A DNA stretch of 64,000 nucleotides from Thermothielavioides terrestris NRRL 8126 (GCF_000226115.1 NC_016457.1:2356001-2420000), one strand, 5' to 3'; numbered from the stretch's first letter, positions 26,038-37,632 are shown. Translations and numbers: made by a program. Notes: generated by a model from the letters alone, not told the origin.

Positions 26038-26330
26038 TGTTACACGCAGTTGTGGGACACCTGTGGCCACCTGTGGCCAACTGTGCAAGTGTGGGCCTAC
26101 TGGGCCCCACAACAGCACTGGGCCCCACAACAGCACTGGGCCCCGCAACAGTGCACAGGCCACCTTATGCACAGGCCACCACACTCCTGTATTTAGGAGG
26201 GCACTTGCCCGCATCTCACACTCTTGCAAAAACAGACGATCTTGCACTCTTCCAAAACTCCTGCTTGGTTTGAGTGCTCCGCTGCCTTGGCTGACGAGGC
26301 CGGGCAGCAACCCACTTTGTTCGTGTAACA
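26038..26330 (+). repeat. 3' LTR of small LTR element
   Basis: This 293-bp LTR differs from the 5' LTR by a handful of substitutions and one base of length. It is followed by the TTGCT target duplication. Confidence 0.93.
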
Positions 26331-27044
26331 TTGCTTTTCTATAGTTGTAAGCTTTTATAGCCTCTATACCCTCTAGGGCCCCCTCTGGCCTCTAGGCTTT
26401 CTGAACCTCTTGTAGAGCTTAAGGCAAGCCCTGTTTATTATATCGATAGGCCTTTGGCCCCCTAGGAGGACTAGTCGTCAAATTCGCCTCTCGAAGTCTA
26501 TTAGCCTTTTATTAAGGTATAGGTCTAGAGGGGGGACCTAGGCCTTGGTCTTGAGGGTATAGGTGGGCGTAGCCCGGTAGGCCCCAGTGACCACCTGGAG
26601 GCTGTGGTTCTGGGCCTTGGCTAGGCCTTTGGCAATGCCCTAGGGCTAGCCTTGGGGGGGGGTAGGAGTGTAGGCAGTAGAGGCGCTGTAGGCTATAGCA
26701 TTGCGTATGCACTTAGTATAGATTTCCCTAGCCTAGGCTAGGCTAGGGCCCTAAGTCTTTACAGTTATCCTAGTTAGAGCGTACTCCTAGGTCCGTAGCT
26801 TGCCCTCTATAGCTATCCTGTAGGCCCTCTACTATAGCCTCTAGTCTAGCTAAGCTCCTAGGAACCTAGCCGACTAGGTAGGCTGTATAGGCCTAGTTCC
26901 CCCCCCCTATAGCAGAGCTAAGTGCACTGGGACAGCCCATTGCCGCCGGCCTTTGTTAAAGTGCACTAGTTCGCTTTTTTCAGCTACGAAGGCTATACCC
27001 CGAGTTTTAGCCCACTATAGGCACGTATCCTAAGCTTTTTCCAA

Positions 27045-27386
27045 CTACCGAACATTGGCTTCTAGGGTTCTACTAAAGGCTAGTAGGTTAGTATCGTCGG
27101 CAAACCCCACTAGGCCCAGGTGTGGGTGCCTCTCTTTTAGCACCCTATATAGGGTGCTAATATAGAGCAAGAATAGCACTGGGGATAGAGGAGAGCCTTG
27201 GGGGACCCCTGCCACCACTGGGATAGGCTCTATAGCCCTCCCATCAAAACAGAGGATAGCCGATCGGTCGGCTAGCCAAGCCTTAGTCCACAAAACTAGC
27301 CACCTTAGGTAGCCGAGGTCTCGAAGGGTGGCTAGGAGCCTAGGATAGTTGACCGTATCGAAGGCTCCAGAGATATCAAGCTGCAA
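27045..27386 (-). pseudogene. LINE reverse transcriptase fragment (palm domain)
   Basis: A 113-codon open stretch in the RIP-damaged LINE encodes the RT core. It carries the motif-A-like QLDISGAFDTVNYPRL, the GVPQGSPLSPVLF motif and the catalytic FADDTN box. Known jockey/Tad-clade LINE reverse transcriptases carry these in this order. Upstream ORF2 (endonuclease) is absent because of the 5' truncation, and the downstream part is broken by stops and by the inserted element. Not functional. Confidence 0.88.
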
Positions 27387-27449
27387 GAGCGAGGCCGCTG
27401 CCCGTTGCCTCCAAGCCTCTTGGACCTAGGCCACATATAGATTCAATTA

Positions 27450-29774
27450 CGCTTAAATTAATCCTATTTTACTTAAATAATTGAGAATTGGTTCAAAGGA
27501 ACTAGCTATAGGAAGTATCTTCCAAGGCTTTAAAAACCAACCTAAAGCAGATAAAGGGCAAGTAAAGATACTATATATATACCTCTCTACAAAGTGGACT
27601 ATCGTCTTAGCTATATAACTAAGTCGATACTAAAGAAAGCTAGCGCTATAGCTACCCTAGCTACGAACTTCGGCGTTTAAATGGGCTTGGACCCTATTGA
27701 CCTAACTCTCGCCTTACTATACTACAAGAGCGTTGTCTTAGGCTATATAACTAAGTCAACGCCAAAGAAAGCTAGCGCTATAGCCACCTTAGCTATAAAC
27801 CTTAGCGTTTAAATAGGTTTAGACCCTATCGATTTGACTCCCCCTCGCTATACTACGAGGGCGTTGTCTTAGGCTACATGACTAAGTCGACGCTAAAGAA
27901 AGCTAGCGCTATAGCCACCCTAGCTATAAACCTTGGCGCTTGAACGGGCTTAGACTCTATCGACCTAACTTGCCCCTCGTTGCGCTATAAGCGCGTCTCC
28001 TTGACCCTAAACATATAGTTGGACAGTAGCTATAGCTAGACCGTCTTAGGCTAGTTGGCCTTAAATAGTAGAGGAAGAATCGGTAACTACGAGCTTAGTA
28101 GCTCTATCTATATAATTGTTAGCATTGTATCTATGTTGAAACTTTAATAAGATAAAAGGCAGTTTGTCATCTAATAATAAAGAAGGGACCTACTATATAT
28201 AGAGTATCTCAAAGTTACTTAAGTAGTTCTCCACTAATAGGGTTCAATTATATATAAATGCTTCTAATTTTATATAAATTCTTCTATATATAAAGCTTTA
28301 AGATACTCTAAGCTAGTATTGATCTTAAGCTATTTAGGGACTTTATTACAAAGCTCTATTAGGCTAAACTCTTAGTAAAATCTATCTACGAAGAGTTGTA
28401 TAAGGAATATAGGGTAAAGGTCGCCTAGAGTCTCCTTTATAAATAGCTTAAGAAATAGTAGGTGCCCTTTAACTAGACTAAGACCGAGGATTCTAATAAG
28501 CTATACGTCGCACTATCTAAGAAGTTTTAGGCTTATACTTTAAGCAATAAGGAATTATATTCCTATTTTATAGAATGTAGCTTCTAAGTCTCCTAGTAAG
28601 GCGTCGCCTTATTATAGCGAGCACTTAGCATCTCGAGACATCTCTATAAGCACGACCTAGTTGAGCGCTAATAAGAATTGCTCACCTTCCTCGAATTATC
28701 GCTATCCTCTACTATCCTCTTTCCCCAACTTAGATACTAGGCTACTTAGAAATATATTGTATAAACTACTAATATCCACCTTCCTTAGTATAGTGTCTAC
28801 AACGTTCTTAAATACGAGTTTAGTAGATCTGTCTAGGCAAGGTACAACCTACTAACCAACTATAGAGGAGGCTTTACCCTCCCTAGTCTAAACTATACTT
28901 AGTCGATCGACGCCTACTATAAGCTTCAGTAGTTTAGTTTCAAAGTCTATACTAGGATTAATATATATTTACGCTTTATTATATAGGCCTATATAGGCAT
29001 CTTAGCTCTAACCTAAAGGTCGATCTTTACGTAGTACCTCGCTATTATCTTAGAAAGTAGGGTAATGCCGATGCTTATATGCTTAGATTATAGGAAGGAG
29101 ACGTTTATAATGGCTAGAGCGTATTATTGGCTTTCCACTAGTATAGAGTAGGCGTAGCGTCTACGACTATAGTAGAACTAGGATAGACAGATTAAGTGGT
29201 ATATACTAGGATAGGGATTATAATAATCAAGTATTGTCGATTTTATAACAATTGATCCCGACTTGCCTCTCTTTAGTCTAGAGCGCCCCCTTGAATTTAA
29301 AGACTGTTAGAACTTTAGTAAGAGCACTAAGAACCAACGTATTGAATCTTAATAGGCTTAGCGTTATAGGGGTTATATAGGCTTTTAGATGGTGAGTCGT
29401 AGGTCAAAGGGCCTAATTATATATAATTGAATACTAATAAATAGTAGGACTTTTTTACTAAGTTATAGCGTAAGTTTGCCTAGTAGCTAGACTAAGTTTT
29501 ATATAGAATTGCCCTCCTCTTTATATATATGCTATAGATCTAATAGGAAATTAGGTCCTTTGTTAAAGAGTAGAACAATTATATAATCTAGCGTCAACGA
29601 AACTAGGTATATATCTATACTAGTATTCTATTAAAGATATACTTTTCTCTAATAGAGCCTACTATAATAGAATATAGCGTTGCTATTCCTAAGGACCGCC
29701 TCCAGATACTCTAGAAGCTTATAGAGCTAGATAGGGTCGCGCTTAATGATTTCCTCCCTCCTAAGGTCTATAAC
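27450..29774 (+). other. RIP-degraded region with a 131-bp tandem repeat and coding-like sequence
   Basis: Three tandem units of about 131 bp lie at roughly 27600-27995; each carries GTCTTAG..., an AAAGAAAGCTAGCGCTATAG motif and a hydrophobic-coding-like stretch. From about 28,280 a plus-strand frame with TAG/TAA interruptions can be followed for over 1 kb and seems to continue past the inserted small LTR elements at 32,194. I do not recognise the product. The AT-rich palindrome around 29413-29432 recurs at 33819-33838. Confidence 0.4.
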
Positions 29775-29779
29775 CTATA

Positions 29780-30061
29780 TGTTACACGCAGTTGTAGGAC
29801 ACTTGTGGCCACCTGTGGCCAACTGTGTAATGTGGGCCCACCGGGCCCACTGGGCCCCACAACAGCACTAGGCCCCGCAACAGTGCATAGGCCACCTTAC
29901 GCACAGGCTACTACACTCCTGTATTTAGGAGGGCACTTGCCCACATCTTACACTCTTGCAAAATAGACGATCTTACACTCTTTTAAAACTCCTGCTTAGT
30001 TTAAGTGCTCTGCTACCTTGGCTGACGAAGCTAGGCAGCAACCTACTTTGTTTGTGTAACA
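29780..30061 (+). repeat. 5' LTR of second small LTR element
   Basis: 282 bp; begins TGTTACACGCAGTTG and ends TTGTGTAACA. A degraded primer-binding site follows directly. Confidence 0.92.
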
Positions 30062-30114
30062 AATAGTGTCCACTACTAGACTCAAACCTGTGCAATGAAC
30101 CGCGATAAGACTTT

Positions 30115-30396
30115 TGTTATACAAACAAAGTGGGTTGCTACCTAGCTTCGTCAGCCAAGGCAGCGGAGCACTTAAACCAAGCAGGAGTTTTAGAAGAGTG
30201 CAAGATCGTCTATTTTGCAAGAGTATAAGATGTAGGCAAGTGCCCTCCTAAATACAGGAGTGTGGTGGCCTGTGCGTAAGGTGGCCTATACACTGTTACG
30301 GGGCCTAGTGCTGTTGTAGGGCCTAGTAGGCTCAGTGGGCCTATATTGCACAGTTGGCTACAGGTGGCTATAGGTGTCCTACAACTGTGTATAACA
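30115..30396 (-). repeat. 3' LTR (by element orientation) of inverted small LTR element
   Basis: 282 bp, reverse complement of the family LTR. It is adjacent to the C-rich complement of the polypurine tract. Confidence 0.92.
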
Positions 30397-31034
30397 ATTG
30401 CCCCCCCCTATAAACAAATAGAAAAGCTGTCCTCAGCTTGTAAGTCCATTGTATCTTATACCTTAACCATCTAATCCATTTAATCCATTTAATCTACCTA
30501 TTAGGTTCCTTGATTAGGGTGACTAGCTAGTTGGGTTCTTTAATTAGGGCGACTAGCTAGTTAGGGCGATTGATTAGAGCGATTAATCGGTTAGAGGTTA
30601 GAGTAGTTAGAAGGATAGGAGCTAGGCTAGGGCGACGAGGTCTTAGAAAAAGTGGTCGCGATTAACGGTTGGTAGGATAGGAGCTAGGCTAGGGCGACGA
30701 GGTCTTGGAAAGTGGTTGCGATTAACGTAGTCTTTAGGAGCTAAGCTAGGGCAACGAGGTGTTGAAGGTCGCGATTGACGTTGTTGCCCTAGATATTGAC
30801 CTCTAGGTTAGGTCTTAGGAGCTCGAGGGCTTTACAATACTTGGAGACTACTTAAGTAAGTAAAACTATAAGTGCTTCCTAGCAGGGCACTTAGGGTACT
30901 TGCGCCTATATATGGTTGCCTAAGCTATATGACGCGGTATTGCTTAGGCACGCTGTTGATGAACGCTAGCTCCTTTAAAAAGGAGTCTTATTGTAGTTTA
31001 TTGTATAGGTTTGAGTCTAGTAGTGGGCACCACT

Positions 31035-31316
31035 TGTTATATGAACAAAGTAGGTTGCTACCTAGCTTTGTTAGCTAAGGCAGCGAAGCACTTAAACTAA
31101 GCAAGAGTTTTAGAAGAGTGCAAAATCGTCTATTTTGCAAGAGTGTAAGATGTAGGCAAGTGCCCTCTTAAATATAAGAGTGTAGTAGCCTATGCGTAAG
31201 GTGGCCTATGCACTGTTGTAGAGCCTAGTGCTGTTGTAGAGCCTAGTAGGCCTAGTAGGCCTACATTGCACAGTTGGCTACAGGTGGCTACAAGTGTCCT
31301 ACAACTATGTATAACA
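31035..31316 (-). repeat. 5' LTR (by element orientation) of inverted small LTR element
   Basis: 282 bp, reverse complement of the family LTR. The complement of the primer-binding site (GTGGGCACCACT) lies immediately to its left. Confidence 0.92.
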
Positions 31317-31906
31317 ACTCCTTTTTAAAGGAGCTAGCGTTTATCAATAGCGTGCTTAAGCAGTACCACGTTATATAGCTTAGGCAACTATATATAGGCG
31401 TAGGTACCCCAAATGCCCTACTAGGAAGCACTTGTAGTTTTGCTTATTTAGGTAGTCTCTAAGTATTATAAAGCCCTTAAGCTTCTAAGACCTAACCTAG
31501 AGGTCAATATCTAGGGCAACAACGTTAATCGCGACCTTCAATACCTTGTCGCCCTAGCTTAGCTCCTAAAGACTACGTCAATCGCGACCACTTTCCAAGA
31601 CCTCGTCGCCCTAGCCCAGCTCCTATCTTGCCAACCGTTAATCGCAACCACTTTTTCTAAGACCTCATCGCCTTGGCCTAGCTCCTATCCTTCCGACCGT
31701 TCTAACCTCCGACCGATCAATCGCTTTAATCAATCGCCCTAACCGGCTAGTCGCCTCGATCAAAGAACTCGACTGGCTAGTCGCCCCGATCAAGGAACCC
31801 GATAGGTAGATTGAATGGATTGAATGGATTAGATAGTTGAGGTGCAAGATACAATGGATTTGCAAGCTAAGGACAGCTTTTCTGTTTGTTTGTAGGGGGG
31901 GGCAAT

Positions 31907-32188
31907 TATTATACGTAGTTGTGGGACACCTGTGGCCATCTGTGGCCAACTGTACAATGTGGGCCCACTAGGCCCACTGGGCCTCACAATAGCACTGGGC
32001 CCCGCAACAGTGCATAGGCCACCTTACACACAGGCTACTACACTCCTATATTTAGGAGGGCACTTGCCTACATCTTACACTCTTGCAAAATAGACGATCT
32101 TGCACTCTTCTAAAACTCCTGCTTAGTTTGAGTGCTTCGCTGCCTTGGCTAACGAGGCTAGGCAGCAACCTACTTTGTTCGTGTAACA
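31907..32188 (+). repeat. 3' LTR of second small LTR element
   Basis: 282 bp; begins TATTATACGTAG, a mutated form of TGTTACACGCAG, and ends GTGTAACA. A G-rich run precedes it. Confidence 0.92.
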
Positions 32189-32193
32189 CTATA

Positions 32194-33840
32194 TAAGGAA
32201 ATTATACTATACTACTAGGGTTTAGATAATTTCAACCTTAAGATGCCCCTTTTTAGCAAATACCTTTTTCTTTAGGACGAGCTTGTACTCTACAACAAGG
32301 ATAGACGTTAACCTGCTTTTACACTTCTTTCTTAGCCGATAGGAGGTTGGACTACCTTTCTTAAGAAGATATATATAGAGGGCATTGACATCGAGGCTAA
32401 ATTAGCCTCTTTCAAAGAGAGTTAGACTAGGCATTTAGATTAGAGCTAGGACTTAGGAGATGAACTAAGTATATAGGAAGCTTTCTTTAATAGAAGGATT
32501 CTAGGTTAAGATAAAGGAAATAGAGATTCTACTACTAAGAGTAAAGCCTAGTAGGGCTAACTAAAAATATAGAATAAGAATATAGCTTAATCCTAACTTA
32601 TTTCTTTACTATTACCTTTAAACGTATTGTAAATAGCGAACTAAGATATACCTAACGTAAGCTATACTCTTACTCCTTAGCTCTACCTTCAATTGCCTAC
32701 TTTAATACTTTATTAGCACCTTCTTCTCTAGCTTCCCCAAGCTCCTCTAGCTCCGGCGTTGCTACTATAGTGTTTAGATTAGACTTATCGCTAAAGAGCT
32801 TACTAAGTAGCGGTTTCCTCTCCTATTCTAAAGCTTTATATACTAGAACAACCTCTTGCTTAATTACTAGGATATCAATAGGCTTAGACTTAATCTTCTT
32901 CGACCTAGGCTTAAGTTTTACCTAAGAAGAAGCCTAACGTTTATAGCTTTAACTACGATCTTAAGAGGATACCTTCATTTGTTTTTTAGTGTCTTACTTA
33001 CTAGCGCTTTCCTTCTCCTCTAAGCTTAAATTAGGCCTAACTATAGGGAACTTTGGCTTATTAATATAGGTTTTCTCCTAAAGTAAGAACAAGTAGAACA
33101 GCTCCCTTAGTCTAAAGACCTCTTTATTATAGATAGCGCAACGGAGTATATTGAATGTGAGTGGCTAGGAGGAGGGTAATGTTACGATGTCTATAACTTA
33201 GAGCTTCGCCTTGCTAGTCTACTTGAGGGAAGCGACGATTTTGAAGTTATTTGCATTGAATTAACCCTCTTGATCAAAGAGGTTAAAGATATATTGGATA
33301 AACGTAGTATAGTTAGCAAAACGTTGGTAAAGGCTAGTCGAGAAGGGGTTGATCGACTTGATAATACTAGGCTCGAAGTATATACGAGTAGTGTATTTTC
33401 CCCTTATTAGGATATGTGTTATATAGGCCTAAAGCTCTATAGTGACAAAGAGTATAGCTTAAGCGGCTAGCTTAGATCGATTCTTTATAGTAGCTAATAA
33501 GCGTTGTTTAGCTGCCTTAGCTTATACACTAACAAATCTAACTAGGCTAGTACTGCTTCTATTCTATAGCTACTTAGCTTTCTTTGCTAGTTTTGCTACT
33601 ACCCCTAGATTAGGGGACTCCACCTTTAGAAGCGGAGAACGCTAGTGGCGAGCAGGTTAGGATAGAGTAAACGGAAAGTCGTTATCTAAATCTAGGGTAT
33701 AAGCAAGCGTTTTCTTATAGTTTATATAGAATTGAATATTATTATTATAAGATAAAGTTAGGTGTACTTTGCTAGTACATTTACAAAAGAGAGCTATAAG
33801 GGCTTAGGATAGTAGGTACAATTATATATAATTGAATATA
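32194..33840. other. RIP-degraded region with coding-like sequence on both strands
   Basis: From 32,194 to about 32,590 the plus strand continues the coding-like sequence seen left of the small LTR elements. From about 33,670 down to 32,700 the minus strand shows a long frame broken by TAG/TAA, including LVRFVSV and the run AKAAKQRLLATIKNRSKLAA near 33,560-33,480. The two face each other like convergent genes. No family is recognised. They may be parts of one unknown transposon or of captured host genes. Confidence 0.35.
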
Positions 33841-34189
33841 TTTATATAAAAATTTTTTATTATTATTATTATTATTTCCTACTCCGATATGCCCTTGGCC
33901 AGGGCTCGCTAGTCCTTCTACCGCTTATATACAGGAAAACTATGCCCCGAGGGCCGGATGAAAAACTTGTATCCGACCTTTAGAATCAAGGAAAAACAAA
34001 ACGAACGAGTCTGAGTCCCAATACTACAAAGAAAAGGGAAAAAGAGTAGCTGGGCTAAACCGGCCCAGTGGCCTAGGGCTAGCCTAGGCTAGGCTCCTAG
34101 GCAAGGTCTAGCCTTGTGGCTAGCCTATACTTTGGAAGCCGGCCTGACTGTAGAAGCTAGTTAATCACCCCCCTTGCAAGCTTGCGAGC

Positions 34190-37100
34190 CCGGGCCCCTC
34201 TACCACGCAGTACGTAGTAGAGGTCTAGGTGGGTCTATATAGCCTAGGGCGCTTAGGGTCTAGGCCTCGGGGGGTGCCTGCACTAGACTACTAAGTGCTT
34301 AACCGTTTCTATACCTTCGCTATAAGCGTAGAGGGGGGTATTGACGTCTAGGACCTAGGCCTTAAAAAGGAAGCCCCGAAGGCCTATAGCCCCCACCTTA
34401 GCCTAGGTTAGCAGAGAGCTCTGGGCCTTAGTTAGGCCTTGGTGCTGGGCTAAGGCCCTGTTGGTAAAGAGGAAGTTAGGGGGGTCCCAGTTAGCTAGCC
34501 TCCTAGGCTTCCTACCCTATACCTAAACCTTTTGCTTCTACCGCTCTTCCTAAGCCTCTCTAAGCGCCTGCCTAGTAGGCCTATAGCTAGCCCACTGTAG
34601 TGCCGCCAGTGCTTGCTTTTCCATAGTTGTAGGCTCTTGTAGCCCCTGTACCCTCTGGGGCCCCCTCTAGCCTCTAGGCTTTCTAAACCTCTTATAGAGC
34701 TTAAGGCAAGCCCTGTTTATTATATCGATAGGCCTTTAGCCCCCTGGGAGGACTAGCCGTCGAATCCGCCTCTCGAAGTCTACTAGCCTTTTATTAAGGT
34801 ATAGGTCTAGAGGGGGGACCTAGGCCTTGGTCTCAAGGGTATAGGTGGGCGTAGCCTAGTAGGCCCCAGTGACTACCCGGAGGCTGCGGTTCTAGGCCTT
34901 GGCTAGGCCTTTGGCAATGCCCTAGGGCTAGCCCTAGGGGGGGGTAGGAGTGTAGGCAATAGAGGCACCGTAGGCTATAGCACTGCGTATACACTTAGTA
35001 TAGATTTCCCTAGCCCGGGCTAGGCTAGGGCCCCAAGTCTTTACAGTTATCCTAGTTAGAGTATACTCCTAGGTCTATAGCTTGCCCTCTATAGTTATCC
35101 TATAGGCCCCCTACTATAGCCTCTAGTCAAGCCAAGCTCTAAGGAACCTAGCCGACTAGGTAGGCTATATAGGCCTAGTTCCCCCCCCCTATAGCAGAGC
35201 TAAGTACATTAGAATAGCCTACTGCCGCCGGCCTTTATTGAAGTGCACTAGCTCGCTTTTTTTAGCTACAAAGGCTATACCCTAGGTTTTAGCCCACTAT
35301 AGGCACGTATCCTAGGCTTTTTCCAATTGCCGAACGTTGGCCTCTAGGGTTCTACTAAAGGCTAATAGGTTAGTATCGTCGGTAAACCCTACTAGGCCTA
35401 GGTGCGGGTGCCTCTTTTTTAATACCCTATATAGGGTGCTAATATAGAGTAGGAACAGCACTAGGGATAGAGGAGAGCCCTAGGGGACCCCTACTACCAT
35501 TGGGATAGGCTCTATAGCTCTCCTATTAAAATAGAGGATAGCTGATTAGTTGGCTAGCTAAGCCTTGGTCTATAAAACTAGCCACCTTAGGTAACTAAGG
35601 TCTCGAAGAGTAGCTAGAAGCCTAGGATAGTTGACTATATCGAAGGCCCTAGAGATATCAAGCTATAGGAGCGAGGCCGCTACCCGTTGCCTCTAGGCCT
35701 CTTAGACCTAGGCCACTACTAGCTATATCGCCAGCTCTATAGACCTATAGGCTCTATTGCCCATTTGTTCTTTAGAGAGTAGGCCGTTGGCTTTAGCAGC
35801 CTTTGTAACCCTCTTCGCTACTACTACCTCTATAACCTTGCCAATAGTAGGTAATAAAGCGATAGGCCTATAGCTAGTAGGGGTCTAGTATATTGCTAGA
35901 GGCTTGCTAGGCTTCTATAGCACTACCGTTTTAGCTACTTTAAAACGTAGGGGGAACTACCCTACCTATAGGCACCTAGTGGCCAATATAGCCAAGATTT
36001 GAGCTAGTGGCTAGCTATAGGCCTTAAGCAAGCTATTGGGTAGAAGGTCTTCTCCTAGGGCCTTCTATAGAGCAGCGCTCTACAGGGCTCGGCTAATGTC
36101 TTTAGGTATTACCCTCTATTCGATAGCGAGCTAGCTAGGCTAGTCCTAGGCAAGGCTAGGGTCTTAGATATTAGAGAGGTCGATAGGTGGGTTTAGGAAA
36201 AACCGGTCTATAAGAGCCTGGGCCTTAGCTTTGAAGGTGGTTAGGCTAGGGGCCCCTTGGGCTACTTAGAGGGCTAGGAGCTTTAGGGGGTCGATAGGGG
36301 CATAGCTCTTAAGCTGGGCCCACTTTTCTAGCCTTTATAGCAGAGCCTAGTTGTCGCTAGCCTCCTAGAGGGTAGCCCTCTAGTTGGCTATTTTAGAGGC
36401 CTTAATAGCCCTCGACAGTGCCTTGGTAGCCCTGTTATAGTTTGTCCGGTGCTTAGGGGTAGGGACTGCCTTATAAGCCCTCTTAGCCTGCCTAGCCTAC
36501 TTTCGAAGATCTTAGATCTCTAGGGACTACTATAGGGCTTAGAAGCCTTGGTAGGGCCGTTTCTAGGGGGTAGTACGGCTTATAATAGCCTATAACTCGA
36601 CTATTAGCCTATCGAAGGCCTCTTATAGGCCCTAGGCCGTTGTAGCCTACCTAGTAAGCTTATCCGAGGTAAGCCCTATTGTAATAGGCAAGGTCTTCGC
36701 CTCGGCTTCGACCTTGTCCTTCTGCATTATACCCTAGGCCTACCCCATTGGACAGCTATCTTAGTACCCTCTAGGCCTAGATACAAGGGCTTCGAGGGCC
36801 TGGGGGTAGTAGTCAGACCGCCCCCTAGTGTCTAGGCTATAGTAGGTGCCTTATAGGCCTATAGAGGCCTAAATGTGGTCAATAGTCGATAGCTGGGCTA
36901 GCCAACGGCCTTGGGGGACCTAAGTTATAGCTCTATAGGGCGTACAAAGTTCAAAATCCTACTAGATAGCTAAATCGAGTAGCTCGTTGGCCCTTCGATC
37001 TAGCTAGCTATATTGGTCCTAATAGGGGTAATAGAGGTTGAAGTCCCCCGCTAGGACTATAGGCCCTATAGGGGTAAGTAGCTATAGGAGCCTACTTAGT

Positions 37101-37430
37101 ACCTCCTTAGAGTCTAGAGGGTTGTAAACCGACTAAACCTCAAGGCCCTGCTCTAGCTAGACCTAGTACTAGAGATCCTCTATACTATAGTCCTATTGGC
37201 TAACCCTATAGCGCTTAGTAATATATAGGGCTGCCTAGCCCTTAGGCTTATAGACTAAGTGGTATTGGGAGCTTCGAGGGCAGTAGGTCGACTTGGTAAA
37301 CGGGTTGACCTACGGTTCTTAGATAGCTAGGATATCGAAATCGGACTCCTTAAGCAGGGCCTCGATCGCTTCTTTACTACCCTAGGTGTTCTACGATAGG
37401 ATCTATATAGTTATAGCGCTATCGGGTGGT
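34190..37430 (-). pseudogene. LINE ORF2 (endonuclease and reverse transcriptase), RIP-inactivated
   Basis: Read right to left, the frame shows an EEP endonuclease (about 37,430-36,780, ending in the STIDHIW and SDHY-like motifs). Then comes the RT palm (about 35,700-35,330, with a mutated GVPQGSPLSP box and FADD box), and a C-terminal Cys/His-containing region (about 34,400-34,250). TAG and TAA codons interrupt it throughout. ORF2 proteins nick the target and copy the RNA into it. End points are approximate because start and stop contexts are mutated. Confidence 0.8.
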
Positions 37431-37517
37431 CGAGGGTGGTCGGCTAGGTTAGGCTCTAGGCCTCTGGCTAGCTAGGTGGTTGGCTAGATAGCTAGCTGGG
37501 CTAGCTAGCCTAAAAAG

Positions 37518-37632
37518 CGAAGCCCTAGGTAGGAATCGAACTTACGAAGTTGTAGTCGAGCTAGCGCTATATTGGGTCCTAAGCTACCTCCTAGGTTACA
37601 ACTGCTATACCGCTAGGCCTGCTGCGAGGCCG
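37518..37632 (-). other. tRNA-like segment inside the minus-strand LINE
   Basis: Reading the minus strand, an A-box-like AGGCCTAGCGG (37610-37620) is followed about 70 bp later by a B-box-like AGTTCGATTCC (37532-37542). A T-arm stem-loop with a TTCGATT loop surrounds the B-box. The equivalent segment in the plus-strand LINE is 40805-40916. I could not fold a convincing full cloverleaf. It lies between ORF1 and ORF2. Confidence 0.35.

Larger units (their letters stand above)
25103..26330 (+). mobile_element. Small non-autonomous LTR element (TRIM-like), 1,228 bp, least RIP-damaged copy
   Basis: LTRs lie at 25103-25394 and 26038-26330, flanked by TTGCT (25098-25102 and 26331-26335). The LINE copy at 34600-34630 shows the empty site. 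A primer-binding-site-like TGGTGCCCACTACTGG begins at 25396, and a G-rich polypurine-like run precedes the 3' LTR (26025-26034). The 643-bp interior is mostly short tandem repeats and lacks any pol domain. The LTR termini (TGTTACACGCA and CGTGTAACA) and the start of the primer site match those of the Gypsy element at 927-22104, suggesting trans-mobilisation by that family. Confidence 0.9.
24349..27434 (-). mobile_element. 5'-truncated Tad1/jockey-like LINE, interrupted by a small LTR element
   Basis: The 3' end lies on the left, with an (ATT)n-like tail at about 24346-24357. The 5' end on the right stops inside the reverse transcriptase, at 27434. A perfect 15-bp target duplication ATATAGATTCAATTA flanks it (24334-24348 and 27435-27449). 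Truncation at the 5' end with a long variable duplication is the signature of target-primed reverse transcription. The body matches the two longer copies at 33854-39196 and 39223-44586. A small LTR element at 25103-26330 splits it. RIP is lighter here than in the neighbours. Confidence 0.92.
30115..31316 (-). mobile_element. Small LTR element, third copy, inverted and nested in the second
   Basis: LTRs on the minus strand are 30115-30396 and 31035-31316. The polypurine-like tract appears as a C run just right of the first (30400-30408), so the element reads right to left. The target duplication is ACTTT (30110-30114) against ACTCC (31317-31321). The GC-rich copy shows ACTCC at the matching site (about 25443), so two C-to-T changes after insertion explain the mismatch. 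Confidence 0.92.
29780..32188 (+). mobile_element. Small LTR element, second copy, interrupted by an inverted third copy
   Basis: The LTRs are 29780-30061 and 31907-32188 (282 bp each), flanked by CTATA (29775-29779 and 32189-32193). The element is split by an opposite-strand copy at 30115-31316. Without that insert it measures about 1,202 bp. Its interior carries the same tandem repeats as the 25103 copy but with heavy C-to-T / G-to-A mutation, so it is an older or more strongly RIP-mutated copy. Confidence 0.92.

Noticed and set aside
25091..26344. Several overlapping frames of 71-205 codons on both strands
   Set aside because: They lie in the LTRs and tandem repeats of the small LTR element; Gly/Pro/His-rich translations reflect GC-rich repeats.
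27450..33840. Starship-type captain (tyrosine recombinase) or cargo
   Set aside because: Considered because of unknown degraded genes in a mobile region, but I could not see tyrosine-recombinase motifs or element borders.
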